Part shown: piece by piece, positions 7,357-16,022 of the stretch
Numbering within the stretch: position 1 is the stretch's first letter
How the letters are laid out: every line of letters begins with the position of its first letter
Assembly: GCA_937926205.1 (NCBI GenBank)
Contig: CALEYL010000071.1
Coordinates: forward strand, 1 to 51,031
Reading direction: 5' to 3'
Origin: an uncultured Saprospiraceae bacterium
GTDB taxonomy: Bacteria > Bacteroidota > Bacteroidia > Chitinophagales > Saprospiraceae
DNA: 51,031 nucleotides
Made by a program: the position numbers and the translations under genes
Notes under the pieces: generated by a model
What the model was told of the DNA's origin: nothing
The model's input: the letters and a program-made list of their open reading frames with translations, nothing else
Databases searched by the model: none

Positions 7357-8721
7357 TCAATTATTGTTATAAACCCATTGCAGCACCTTCTCCATTTCTT
7401 TGCGAATATCGTCGGCAGAAACGCTCAGGTTGTTGTGCATGAAGCTGAAAATAAGTGTTTTACCACTTTGGGCACAAAGGTAACCACTGAGGCAATGCAC
7501 ATTGCGCAGGGTGCCAGTCTTCGCAAAAACATAAGGGTCTTCCTTGCCCGGGTACCAGGATTTGATGGTACCTGAAATGCCACCTGCCGGCATCATCGCG
7601 AAGAGGCGTTCCGCCGGCACATCGCGGTAAAGCTGGTACAGGGCCTGCACCACAGAGCCCGGCGTGACGAGGTTGTAGCGCGAGAGGCCAGAGCCGTCAA
7701 CCCAAAGAAGCTCTTTGGGCATGTCGCTGAAAAACTTCTTTTTGGCGTACTCAATCATTTTGGCGGTGTTCAGATAACCAAAAACTTTTCCCGAACTCGT
7801 CAGCAGCAATTGCTCTGCCAGGAAATTATCGCTTTCCTGCATCATGCGGCGGTAAAGTGCCGGGCTCACTGTTGTGGAGAGGGTTTGATACTTCCCGGGC
7901 AAACGGAAATTTTCCAGCAGGTTCACTTCTTTTCCCAGGGTGTCGCCAAGCAGAATGGCAATCATTTCTGGGGTGCAGCGGTAAGGAATCTGGCGTTCGA
8001 GGCGACTGGCCCGTCCGGCAGATTCGTTGTATTCGATGAGGTCGCGGAACTCTTCTCTCTTTACAATGGCGCGTTCATTGGGCAGGGTTTTGTTGTATTC
8101 CAGCCGCTGGCTGAAGAATTCGGGAAAGACTTCGAAACTGCCGCCGGATTTACGCACCGTCACAAGGTTACCATATATGGGGAAGGCCGATTTTTCTGCC
8201 TGATAGTAATCGTTGTAATCATCCCAGGCCCAGCCCGAACCGAAGCGCGCGTCTTTATAATTGTCGTACGAAAAGAACAGCGGACCCTTATGGTTTTTTA
8301 AAAAATTGAGAGCCGTACTGTCCGGGAAAAAATCTGAATTCAAAAACAGCGGGTTGCCGCTTCCCCAAAAAATAAGGGAATCTCCTTTTTCCTGATAATA
8401 CAAAGCCGGGATGGTGTCGGCCAGGACTTTCCACGCGGTGAAAAGGGTGAAAATTTTGGTGTTGGATGCCGGCGTAAAGTAAATGTTGCCATTTTTGTTG
8501 TAGAGCATCCGTTTTTCTTCCGGGTCAAAAAGAACAAAACCAGTGAAGCTTTTCGAAAAGACTTCAGACTCCTCTACCAGACTTTTCAGGGTCTTGTAAG
8601 TCTTAACCGGCTTTTTTGACTGGCCGTAGCCGGCAAAGGATAAGAAAAAAAGTACTGCAAAAAGCAGATATTTGCACTTTGAGTTGAAATGTTTCACAGG
8701 ATTAAGAGAACTTTTTGTCAT
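7357..8721 (-). CDS. dacB: D-alanyl-D-alanine carboxypeptidase/endopeptidase, PBP4 (S13) family
   Basis: A 454-residue class C low-molecular-mass penicillin-binding protein that trims or cleaves peptidoglycan cross-links in the periplasm. All three active-site motifs are present: SNTK at 86-89 (nucleophile Ser86, Lys89), SDN at 297-299 and KTG at 401-403. A signal peptide covers roughly residues 16-34, ending in SFAGYGQ. The ATG start at 8721 makes a long N-region; an in-frame GTG at 8697 would give a more standard signal peptide, so the start is uncertain. If the ATG is used, it overlaps the ATG of the divergent gene inside a single CATG. It is followed at four bases by the YjjG-type gene. 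Confidence 0.9.
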   Translation of the reverse strand: MTKSSLNPVKHFNSKCKYLLFAVLFFLSFAGYGQSKKPVKTYKTLKSLVEESEVFSKSFTGFVLFDPEEKRMLYNKNGNIYFTPASNTKIFTLFTAWKVLADTIPALYYQEKGDSLIFWGSGNPLFLNSDFFPDSTALNFLKNHKGPLFFSYDNYKDARFGSGWAWDDYNDYYQAEKSAFPIYGNLVTVRKSGGSFEVFPEFFSQRLEYNKTLPNERAIVKREEFRDLIEYNESAGRASRLERQIPYRCTPEMIAILLGDTLGKEVNLLENFRLPGKYQTLSTTVSPALYRRMMQESDNFLAEQLLLTSSGKVFGYLNTAKMIEYAKKKFFSDMPKELLWVDGSGLSRYNLVTPGSVVQALYQLYRDVPAERLFAMMPAGGISGTIKSWYPGKEDPYVFAKTGTLRNVHCLSGYLCAQSGKTLIFSFMHNNLSVSADDIRKEMEKVLQWVYNNN

Positions 8722-10576
8722 GAAATACAGATTTCCACTTGTCGCCCTGGCTCTGACCTGGTTTATGTCTTCGATTCAGGGACAATCAGAGGCGCCGGGC
8801 ATTAAACATTGGTTTCAGGAATCCGAAAAGTCTATCTACGCGCTAAAAAACGAAAAAAACCTGATTCCGTTGCTGCGCTTAGATACTTTAAAGGTAGTGA
8901 CTCTTTCCATACGATTGCCAAAAGGCAATCTTTTTCAATCTACCCTGGATCAGTACCTCCCAACCACGCAAATGGGGATCTCTGAAAAAACAGACTATCT
9001 GGCTCAGGCAACTGAAATCAGCAAAAATTACAACCTCGTCATTGCCGCCGTTAATGCAGATGCCATCAGGGATGATATTGTCGGACCGTTCAAGTTTATG
9101 GAGCAGTTTTTTGGCGCTATACGTGGCAAAACCAATGTCATTCTGGTTATCTTCGGGCACGGGGAAGTCTGGGGAAACCTGGCAGTGCATAACTACTCTG
9201 ATGTCCTGTTGTATTCTCCCAACAACGACCGTTTTACAGAGTCGCTGGCCGCACAGGCTATTTTCGGCGCAGCGGGCATTTCTTCAAAACTGGATTCCGA
9301 CCTGAGTTACACCTATCGCAAAGGAGACGGCCTTACGTTTCCCGGCGGTATGCGGCTTCGTTTTTCGCCTCCGGAAGCTCTCGGGATCAACGGCGATTCC
9401 CTGCGCAACGGCATCAACGAAGTGTTGATGGAGGGTTTGAACGCCAAAGCTTACCCTGGCGTTCAGGCATTGGTCGCGAAAGACGGGCACATCATTTACC
9501 ATCAGGTTTTTGGAAGGCAAACTTACGACCCCGACTCGCCCCCGGTGGCGCACCAGGACCTTTATGACCTCGCCTCTATAACAAAAATATCCGCCAGCCT
9601 GCCCGCGCTGATGCGCTTGTATGAAGAAGGCAAAATCGGATTGGATGAGCCTTTGAAAAACTGGTATCCGAAATTCAAAAAATCCAATAAAAAAGACCTG
9701 ACGCTGCGTCGACTGCTCACCCATACGGCTCAGATCAAGGCCTGGATTCCGTTTTGGCGCAATACCATCAAGAAAAATGGCCGTTTCAAGCGCCATACTT
9801 TCAGGCGTGATTCGACAGCTGATTACAATGTAAAAGTGACCGACAGTCTTTGGTTGCACTATAAATACAGGGATCAGGTTTTCAAAGCCATCAAAAAATC
9901 GAAACTCAATAAAGAACCCGGATATGTCTATTCCGACATGTCTTTCTACCTCTATCCCGAGGTGGTGGAGTCGCTCACAGGACAAAAATTCGAAGAATAC
10001 CTGAAAAGTACCTTCTACCGCAAGTTGGGCGCTTACAGCCTTACTTTCAACCCTTTGCGCTTTTATCCGATGGACTGGATTATACCTACTGAAAACGATA
10101 CCTTCTTCCGAAAAACACAAATTCAGGGCGTGGTACACGATGAAGGCGCCATCATGCTTGGCGGGGTGTCGGGACATGCCGGCCTTTTCGGCAATATCGT
10201 GGATCTGGCGAAACTGATGCAGCTCTATCTCAACGGAGGTACTTACGGCGGGGAGCAATTTTTAAAGGATTCGACCCTGAAAACTTTCAACAGCCGCCCT
10301 TATGAAAGCGAAGGCATTTATCGCGGCATCGGATTTGACAAACCTTTGCTCACATACGATCCGGTGAAAAGTCATACTGCCGAAGCTGCCAGCCAGGAAA
10401 GTTTCGGACATTCTGGCTTCACAGGCACTTTTACCTGGGTTGACCCAAAAGAGAACCTCATTTTTATCTTTTTCTCTAACCGCGTTTATCCAACCCGCGA
10501 TAACCGGAAGTTGTACGAAATGCGCATCCGGCAACGGGTTCAGGCGGCCATTTATCGGGCGATTGGGGAGAAATAA
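8720..10576 (+). CDS. Serine hydrolase (class C beta-lactamase family) with an N-terminal GH3 C-domain-like module
   Basis: A 618-residue exported protein with a signal peptide at residues 1-22. Residues about 35-210 resemble the C-terminal domain of GH3 enzymes (LLKNE-like ALKNEKNLIPLLRLDTLKV and alternating strands). Residues 225-615 form a beta-lactamase/transpeptidase fold: SITK at 286-289 (Ser286, Lys289), YSD at 404-406 and HSG at 564-566. In Bacteroidota these two modules usually sit behind a GH3 (NagZ-like) catalytic domain in proteins of nearly 1000 residues. Here that catalytic domain is absent. It may act on peptidoglycan peptides or D-amino-acid esters, and the neighbouring PBP4 supports a wall role. 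I chose ATG 8720 because it starts the signal peptide; an ATG 48 bases earlier adds a non-signal extension. Confidence 0.85.
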   Translation: MKYRFPLVALALTWFMSSIQGQSEAPGIKHWFQESEKSIYALKNEKNLIPLLRLDTLKVVTLSIRLPKGNLFQSTLDQYLPTTQMGISEKTDYLAQATEISKNYNLVIAAVNADAIRDDIVGPFKFMEQFFGAIRGKTNVILVIFGHGEVWGNLAVHNYSDVLLYSPNNDRFTESLAAQAIFGAAGISSKLDSDLSYTYRKGDGLTFPGGMRLRFSPPEALGINGDSLRNGINEVLMEGLNAKAYPGVQALVAKDGHIIYHQVFGRQTYDPDSPPVAHQDLYDLASITKISASLPALMRLYEEGKIGLDEPLKNWYPKFKKSNKKDLTLRRLLTHTAQIKAWIPFWRNTIKKNGRFKRHTFRRDSTADYNVKVTDSLWLHYKYRDQVFKAIKKSKLNKEPGYVYSDMSFYLYPEVVESLTGQKFEEYLKSTFYRKLGAYSLTFNPLRFYPMDWIIPTENDTFFRKTQIQGVVHDEGAIMLGGVSGHAGLFGNIVDLAKLMQLYLNGGTYGGEQFLKDSTLKTFNSRPYESEGIYRGIGFDKPLLTYDPVKSHTAEAASQESFGHSGFTGTFTWVDPKENLIFIFFSNRVYPTRDNRKLYEMRIRQRVQAAIYRAIGEK

Positions 10577-10760
10577 ATTAGTTGGCAGTCTTTTAGTTGG
10601 CAGTTGGCAGTTTTGAGCATGCTATTGATTGATACCGGTTTATGCAATGTGCAGTTTGGGAGAATTGAGTTGGCAGGCTTTCAGTTGGCAGTTCGAGTGT
10701 ACTTCGGATGAACTGATACTACATAATTGGCTTAGCGCCCTTGGCTTCCTTGACAGGGGA
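10577..10760 (+). repeat. Composite intergenic repeat, copy B, left part
   Basis: Repeats the blocks of copy A in plus orientation: TTGGCAG words, CTATTGATTGATACCGG, more TTGGCAG words, AACTGATAC and CTTGGCTTCCTTG. It stops at about 10760, where a palindromic insert begins, and appears to resume at about 11216-11220. Confidence 0.8.
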
Positions 10761-10773
10761 ATATCGGTTCCCG

Positions 10774-11216
10774 CCTGCCTACCGGACAGCTACGGTTTAT
10801 ACACATCTTTATATTGTATCCTATTACCACATTTGATTCTTTTCCCGGTTATCGTATTTCGTCATCGAACGTCTAATCTGTATGCTGTTTCCATGCCGTT
10901 GAAATGCCGATTGTTATCTCGACTTTCAATCCTTAGCAGTTTGTCATTCCCGCAGGGCTACGGTTTACACACAAGTCGACAATTCGTTCTGTAAGTATTT
11001 GATTTTCAATGAATTACTTTTTTACGGTATAATTTACAAACCATTGAAAATCAATAAGTTGCCAAGATGTGTGTAAACCATAGCCCTGCGGGAATGACAA
11101 AAGTAGATGGGATGTACATTGTAGCCAGTCGATAAAGAGTACTGTACCATGATCCACGGCAAGGGTAATTTCTAACAAAAACTTGTGTATAAACCGTAGC
11201 TACCGGACAGGCAGGC
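10774..11216. mobile_element. Nested inverted-repeat element (MITE-like), about 440 bp
   Basis: Three concentric inverted repeats are seen. The outer arms CTACGGTTTATACACA (10790-10805) and its complement (11184-11199) are each bordered by part of a CCTGCC...GGCAGG palindrome. The middle arms of 34 bp (10940-10973 and 11068-11101) differ at one base. The inner arms of 13 bp (TTGATTTTCAATG, 10999-11011, and 11042-11054) are perfect. No transposase or convincing reading frame is inside. It interrupts the composite repeat between copy B left and right parts. Confidence 0.75.
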
Positions 11217-11372
11217 AAAGTCCGCAATGGTTACGCGAAGTCCGCGAAGCGCGACGTCCCAAACCTTGGCGCCCTTGGCGTGCCCTTAGCGCCCTTGGCG
11301 GGAAAAACATGTCAATTGAAAAGCAGTCGGCTCAATCAAGCAGACTGCTCCTGCCAACTGCCAACTTAGAAA
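11216..11372 (+). repeat. Composite intergenic repeat, copy B, right part
   Basis: Continues copy B after the insert: CTTGGCGTGCCC-like blocks, AACATGTCAATTGAAAAGCA, CAATCAAGCAGACTGCTCC and CTGCCAACT words. These match copy A read on the minus strand. Confidence 0.8.
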
Positions 11373-11389
11373 CTGCCAACTGACCTTTC

Positions 11390-11540
11390 AGTATGTATTT
11401 TGAGCGTACTTCAGATGAACTGATACTTAAGCAATCACCTTGGCGCCCCTGGCGGGGAAAAACATGTCCATTGAAAAGCAGTCGGCTCAATCAAGCAGGA
11501 CTGCTCCTGCCAACTGCCAACTGAAAGACTGCCAACTCAA
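11390..11540 (+). repeat. Composite intergenic repeat, copy C (partial)
   Basis: A second, adjacent direct copy. It starts near TTTTGAGCGTACTTCAGATG and contains AACTGATAC, CTTGGCGCCCC, AACATGTCCATTGAAAAGCA, CAATCAAGCAGGACTGCTCC and CTGCCAACT words. It ends 30 bp before the stop codon of the barrel gene. Confidence 0.8.
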
Positions 11541-11571
11541 GTAGAACCTGCTCCTGGAAGCAGGCTGCTTA

Positions 11572-12642
11572 TCAAAACGCTTCCCCAACCGTCAGGTAAA
11601 ACCCCGATTCGCTTTTTCCGAAGCCATAGTCGAGCCGCAGGTTGATTTTTTGCCGCCGGTCCAGGGCAAAACGCAGGCCGCCGCCGGCATGCCACCGCAA
11701 ATCTGCGCCCCGGATGATTTCAGTTGCTTTTCCGATCCAGCCTGTTCCGCCAAAAACAACCCCTCCAAACCGCCAGAACAGCGGCAAACGGTATTCGCCC
11801 TGAAACAACAACAAGCGCTTGTCGCGAAAACGGCCGTCGAAATAGCCGCGCAGGCGTCGGGTGCCGCCGAGGGTCGCCATCTGATGAAAAGGCACATCGC
11901 CGGTGTTGAGAACCCCTGCCAGGTTGAGGGCCAGAACCTGATTTTTTCCAATCGGGAAATACCGCGACACATCTGCCGAAAACCGTGCGTAGGAAAAAAC
12001 GCTGCCGGTAAGGTTACTTTCCCCGTAAGCCAGTACTTCGAGCAACCATCCTTTGGAAGGGAAGAAGAGTTGGTCGCGGGTATCGATGTTGAATACTGCA
12101 CCAAGTCCGGATACCCGTCCGCCTGCCGCCCCGGTAATGCCTGCTTTTGCCAGTTGTGCCGTCGAATCGCGCAAAACAATGCGGAAGTCATCAAATGCAT
12201 AACGCAAACCGAGATAGCCGTGGCTGCCTACTTTGCGAAGAGCGCTGAACCGGACTCTGGGGTACGTGGCATCGTATTTTTCGAGATAATCAGGCGGCGC
12301 CTCATTGCCGATGCCAAAAAAATTGTAGACGTAACGGTAATACCCCAATTCACCGTAAAGCCACCATCGATCCTGTTGGAAATAGAGCTGAAAAGGCGCG
12401 TAAAACAGGACTTGCTTCAGTTGGGTGTAAGCGCCGCCAAAAGTGATGCCGGAGCGCTTGCCGGGCGCCTTCGGGTTTGTGTGGAACGTAAGAATGCCGC
12501 TGGCGCCAAAGCCCCATCGGGTATCCGGCGAATAGAAAACGATGGGCAGGGCCAGCAACCCCGGCCGGGAGAGAGAGTCCGACTGGGCATACAGAAGTTT
12601 AATAAACAACAGGAGGGAAAGCAGGAGGCTGATTTTTTTCAT
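11572..12642 (-). CDS. BamA/TamA-like outer membrane beta-barrel (D15 surface antigen fold), no POTRA
   Basis: A 356-residue protein with a signal peptide (residues 1-20, ending LLYAQ) and alternating beta-strands throughout. The segment TLGGTRRLRGYFDGRFRD near 270-287 matches the loop-6 (V/L)RGY/F motif of Omp85 barrels, and the protein ends in an aromatic residue (Phe), as barrels do. No POTRA domains fit in the short N-terminus, so this is a barrel-only member of the bacterial surface antigen family, as in some patatin-linked or lipid-related Bacteroidota proteins. Role unknown; outer membrane insertion is likely. It is divergent from yidC. Its 3' end borders the repeat region. Confidence 0.82.
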   Translation of the reverse strand: MKKISLLLSLLLFIKLLYAQSDSLSRPGLLALPIVFYSPDTRWGFGASGILTFHTNPKAPGKRSGITFGGAYTQLKQVLFYAPFQLYFQQDRWWLYGELGYYRYVYNFFGIGNEAPPDYLEKYDATYPRVRFSALRKVGSHGYLGLRYAFDDFRIVLRDSTAQLAKAGITGAAGGRVSGLGAVFNIDTRDQLFFPSKGWLLEVLAYGESNLTGSVFSYARFSADVSRYFPIGKNQVLALNLAGVLNTGDVPFHQMATLGGTRRLRGYFDGRFRDKRLLLFQGEYRLPLFWRFGGVVFGGTGWIGKATEIIRGADLRWHAGGGLRFALDRRQKINLRLDYGFGKSESGFYLTVGEAF

Positions 12643-12792
12643 TGTCTTTCTTTCATTTACGGCAAAATTGGAAGGTTGAGATTTTAAACGGCTATCCCCG
12701 CGCCCATAGGCTATTTTCTTACTTTCATCAGGTTGTAAAGGTCATTTTATCTCAAAAAATAAAGGAAGCAAGTATAAGCCCCAACAAAAATG

Positions 12793-12800
12793 TACCTTTG
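12793..12800 (+). promoter_or_regulatory. -7 box of yidC
   Basis: TACCTTTG followed by CGC fits TAnnTTTG, 52 bp before the yidC ATG. No clear -33 element. Confidence 0.6.
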
Positions 12801-12852
12801 CGCAGTTTTGAAAATGTCGGTTTAAAAATCGAATAATTTAGTTCTTTCAGAC

Positions 12853-14757
12853 ATGGATAGGAATACCTTAATAGGAATAAGTCTTGTTTTTGCATTGTTT
12901 GTGATCTGGCAACAAGTTATGGCGCCTTCCGCAGCAGAAATGGAAGCAAATAAACGCGCTCAGGACTCGATTGCACAATTGGAAACGCGAAATCAAGCAA
13001 TTGACAGTCTGGACACGGTGTCAAAAGACAGCCAGGAGGTTAAGACTGAGGCAGCAGTTGTTTTGAGCGATTCTGCAAAAATAGCGCAGGCTGCTTCTGC
13101 TTTCGGGCCTTTTGCAGCAGCCGCAAATGGTGAAGAAAAAGACATCGTCCTCGAAAACGAGCTCCTGAAAGTTGTGCTCAGCAACAAGGGCGGCCGTATC
13201 CGGGAAGTTGAATTAAAACAGTACTCCAAAGTACTGGAGGATTCTTCCTTCGTTCAAACCAAAATCCCGGTCAAACTGCTGGAGGATGCAAAAAATAAAT
13301 TCGAATACATCCTGCCCCTGGCTGCTGTTCCCGGAGAAGGCGTGCCCACCGGGCAATTGTATTTTGAAGCCAGCGAACAAAGTGCAACATCGGTCACTCT
13401 TCGCGCTTCGGCAGGCGAAGGTCGCTATTTCGAGCAGACTTACACGCTGACGCCAAATTCTTACAAGATCGACTATGACGTTCGCTTTGAGGGACTGAAT
13501 ACCCTGATTGCCAATAATGTCCAGGATATTAAACTCAACTGGGTCAATTTCATTGATCCAATTGAAATCAACCGGAATTACGAACGGAATTATGCTACCG
13601 TCTACTTCAAGCCTACAGAAGAAAATCCTGACTATTGCTCCTGCACAGGGGATGACACCGAAGACGCTACCGGCAAACGCCTGAAATGGGTGGCTCATTC
13701 CAACCAGTTTTTTACCAGCGGGTTGTTTGCAGACCAGAGTTTTACCGGCGCCGCTATGGAAACCAAAGTGCTTGATGAAAAAAATCAGGATTTAAAGCGC
13801 CTTTACTCGGAAGTACTCATTCCTTACGGACATGCACCGAGCGAAACCTTTTCCATGTCTTTGTACTCCGGGCCGAACGAATTTAAGCGAATGAAGGCCA
13901 TGGGAGATGATTTTGAAGATGTGATCCCCTTTGGCTGGAGTATTTTTGGTTCCATCAACCGCTGGGTGATACGTCCGATTTTCAATTTCCTTTCGTCTTT
14001 CCTCGGCAGTGCCGGTTTCGTGATTCTGATGCTGACCCTGCTTGTGAAACTGTTGGTTTTTCCGCTTTCTTACCGCATGCTTTATTCGCAGGCGAAAATG
14101 GGCGCGCTGAAACCCCAGTTGGAGCAACTGAAAGTCAAATTCAAAGACGATACGCAGCAGATTCAGGTGGAAACCATGAAAATGTACCGCGAATTTGGCG
14201 TAAACCCATTGGGGGGCTGTTTGCCCATGTTGTTGCAAATGCCCATCTGGTTTGCCCTCTATCGTTTTTTCCCGGCTTCCATTGAGTTCCGCCAGGCCAG
14301 TTTCCTTTGGGCAACCGACTTGTCATCTTATGATGTAATTGCACGGCTGCCGTTTGAAATTCCCCTGGGCTTCGGTTCCCACATTAGTTTGTTCACGATA
14401 CTCTGGGCTGGCACCACGCTGATTTATACCTACTACAACACCAAGCATATGGACTTCTCGGCCAACCCTGCCATGAAGTGGATGCAATACATCATGCCGG
14501 TGATGTTCCTGGGTTTCTTCAACAGTTTCGCTTCTGGTTTGACCTGTTATTTGTTGTTCAGCAACGTGATCAACATCGGCCAAACCATCCTTACCAACAC
14601 CTACCTGATTGATAAGGATAAAATCAAGGAGTTGCTGGATAAAAACAAAGCCAAACCCAAAAAGAAATCGGCTTTTGCCGAGCGACTGGAGAGCGCCATG
14701 AAAGAACAACAGCGCATACAGGCTGAGCGCGAAGCGGCTAAAAAGAAGAAGAAATAA
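12853..14757 (+). CDS. yidC: Membrane protein insertase YidC
   Basis: A 634-residue YidC/Oxa1 insertase that places proteins in the inner membrane alone or with SecYEG. The N-terminal membrane anchor lies at about residues 5-24 (ISLVFALFVIWQQVMAPSA). A large periplasmic beta-sandwich domain follows (about 95-345). The conserved C-terminal five-helix core starts near residue 365 and includes VILMLTLLVKLLVFPLSYR, then KFKDDTQQIQVETMKMYREF and NPLGGCLPMLLQMPIWFALY. A highly basic tail ends in KKKKK, which binds ribosomes in this family. Length and domain layout are those of Gram-negative and Bacteroidota YidC. It has its own promoter and a strong terminator; pyrG, a frequent neighbour in Bacteroidota, is not here. 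Confidence 0.98.
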   Translation: MDRNTLIGISLVFALFVIWQQVMAPSAAEMEANKRAQDSIAQLETRNQAIDSLDTVSKDSQEVKTEAAVVLSDSAKIAQAASAFGPFAAAANGEEKDIVLENELLKVVLSNKGGRIREVELKQYSKVLEDSSFVQTKIPVKLLEDAKNKFEYILPLAAVPGEGVPTGQLYFEASEQSATSVTLRASAGEGRYFEQTYTLTPNSYKIDYDVRFEGLNTLIANNVQDIKLNWVNFIDPIEINRNYERNYATVYFKPTEENPDYCSCTGDDTEDATGKRLKWVAHSNQFFTSGLFADQSFTGAAMETKVLDEKNQDLKRLYSEVLIPYGHAPSETFSMSLYSGPNEFKRMKAMGDDFEDVIPFGWSIFGSINRWVIRPIFNFLSSFLGSAGFVILMLTLLVKLLVFPLSYRMLYSQAKMGALKPQLEQLKVKFKDDTQQIQVETMKMYREFGVNPLGGCLPMLLQMPIWFALYRFFPASIEFRQASFLWATDLSSYDVIARLPFEIPLGFGSHISLFTILWAGTTLIYTYYNTKHMDFSANPAMKWMQYIMPVMFLGFFNSFASGLTCYLLFSNVINIGQTILTNTYLIDKDKIKELLDKNKAKPKKKSAFAERLESAMKEQQRIQAEREAAKKKKK

Positions 14758-14794
14758 GTCTTCCTGCGTTGCAGGCTCTTACAATTTATTACGA

Positions 14795-14828
14795 CATGAG
14801 ACATCCTGAGTTTTTGGGATGTCTCATG
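14795..14828 (+). terminator. Terminator hairpin after yidC
   Basis: The perfect 12-bp stem CATGAGACATCC (14795-14806) pairs with GGATGTCTCATG (14817-14828) and is followed by a T-rich stretch, 38 bp after the yidC stop. Confidence 0.75.
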
Positions 14829-15041
14829 CCATTTTTGGGATTTTGCACGTGAAGCGCACCGAAATTTTGCCAGGCTGCATATCTGGTTGTTGCAGTGCGC
14901 TGCACCTCTTAATTGGTGGATTATCTGAGTGCTAGTGATATTTGGGTGCGCTGCACCCGGGGTGGAAGTAGTATTTGAAGCTGGCCAGATGTTGGGGTAG
15001 GGGACCATGGATGCACGCATATAAATTAGGGATGTAGACTT

Positions 15042-15087
<46 letters not shown>

Positions 15088-15155
15088 CGTTTTGGCAATT
15101 TGAAACCTTAAACAGCGCCCCGGGATCGGAATTCGCATGATTCCTTTTGCTTTTG

Positions 15156-15163
15156 TATCTTAG
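15156..15163 (+). promoter_or_regulatory. Possible -7 box of the TspO-like gene
   Basis: TATCTTAG resembles the Bacteroidota -7 consensus but has A instead of T at the sixth position. It lies 23 bp before the ATG. Confidence 0.35.
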
Positions 15164-15186
15164 CCGTAATAAATAAAAACAGCATT

Positions 15187-15987
15187 ATGTCGCAGAACAA
15201 CATAGGGATCAGTCGCACGAACAAGACCCAATACCTCCTCCATCTGGTTGCACTGGGCGCCGTATTGTATGTCAACTATCTTTCGAATGCTTTACCGCTC
15301 AACGGCCATACTCCGGGGGAGTTGTCTGACCGCTATCCCAATTTTTTTGTGCCTGCCGGACTAACCTTTTCAATCTGGGGCATTATCTACCTGGGGCTGC
15401 TGGTTTGGGTAGGTTTGCAGGTGGTTGCTTTGTTCAGAAATAAACCTATGCCTGGCGTTTCAAAAGCTGGGTGGTGGTTTTTGGCCAGCTGTGTGTTCAA
15501 TATAGGGTGGTTGTTTGCCTGGCATTGGGAACAACTCCTGCTTTCGGTTGGAGTGATGATGGCACTCCTCTTCAGTCTGGTTCGGCTGAATCTGGCCATT
15601 GACAACGGTGTAAGCGCTGAAAGTCCATTGGAAAAATGGACAGCGCATGTTGTTTTTGGATTGTATCAGGGATGGATCACGGTGGCGCTGATTGCCAATG
15701 TAACCGCTTTGCTGGTTGGTTTGGGTTGGAAAGGAGGCATTTTGCCCGAGCCAGACTGGGCAATTCTCATGATAGAGGTCGGCGCGGCAATTGCGTTTTA
15801 CATGGTTTGGCGGTTTAACCATCTTTTTCACGGTGTTGCGGTGATGTGGGCCTGTTGGGGAATCTACCTCAAAAGAACAGCCGCCGCTGATAGTGATTCC
15901 ACTTTTGTTGCCTGGGCTGCAGTGGCAGCAATTCTGCTGGTAGCTGGTGCTGTTGTTTTGCGGGCGAAAAAATGGTGGAGCTACTGA
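15187..15987 (+). CDS. TspO-like tryptophan-rich integral membrane protein
   Basis: A 266-residue protein with about seven hydrophobic segments and many tryptophans. The N-terminal pattern (NYLSNALPLNG, then FVPAGLTFSIWGIIYLGLL near 55-75) is typical of the long bacterial proteins annotated as tryptophan-rich sensory proteins related to TspO/MBR. These are longer than classical five-helix TspO. No ligand or reaction is established for the group. The following gene starts only 35 bp after its stop, so co-transcription is likely. The start ATG follows an AT-rich leader typical of Bacteroidota. Confidence 0.75.
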   Translation: MSQNNIGISRTNKTQYLLHLVALGAVLYVNYLSNALPLNGHTPGELSDRYPNFFVPAGLTFSIWGIIYLGLLVWVGLQVVALFRNKPMPGVSKAGWWFLASCVFNIGWLFAWHWEQLLLSVGVMMALLFSLVRLNLAIDNGVSAESPLEKWTAHVVFGLYQGWITVALIANVTALLVGLGWKGGILPEPDWAILMIEVGAAIAFYMVWRFNHLFHGVAVMWACWGIYLKRTAAADSDSTFVAWAAVAAILLVAGAVVLRAKKWWSY

Positions 15988-16022
15988 AGAAGCTATTGCG
16001 TGATTGCTAAATACCCGACAAC

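Noticed and set aside
10629..10994. Possible small gene in the repeat region
   Set aside because: It runs across the composite repeat and one arm of the inverted-repeat element, and its composition is not protein-like.
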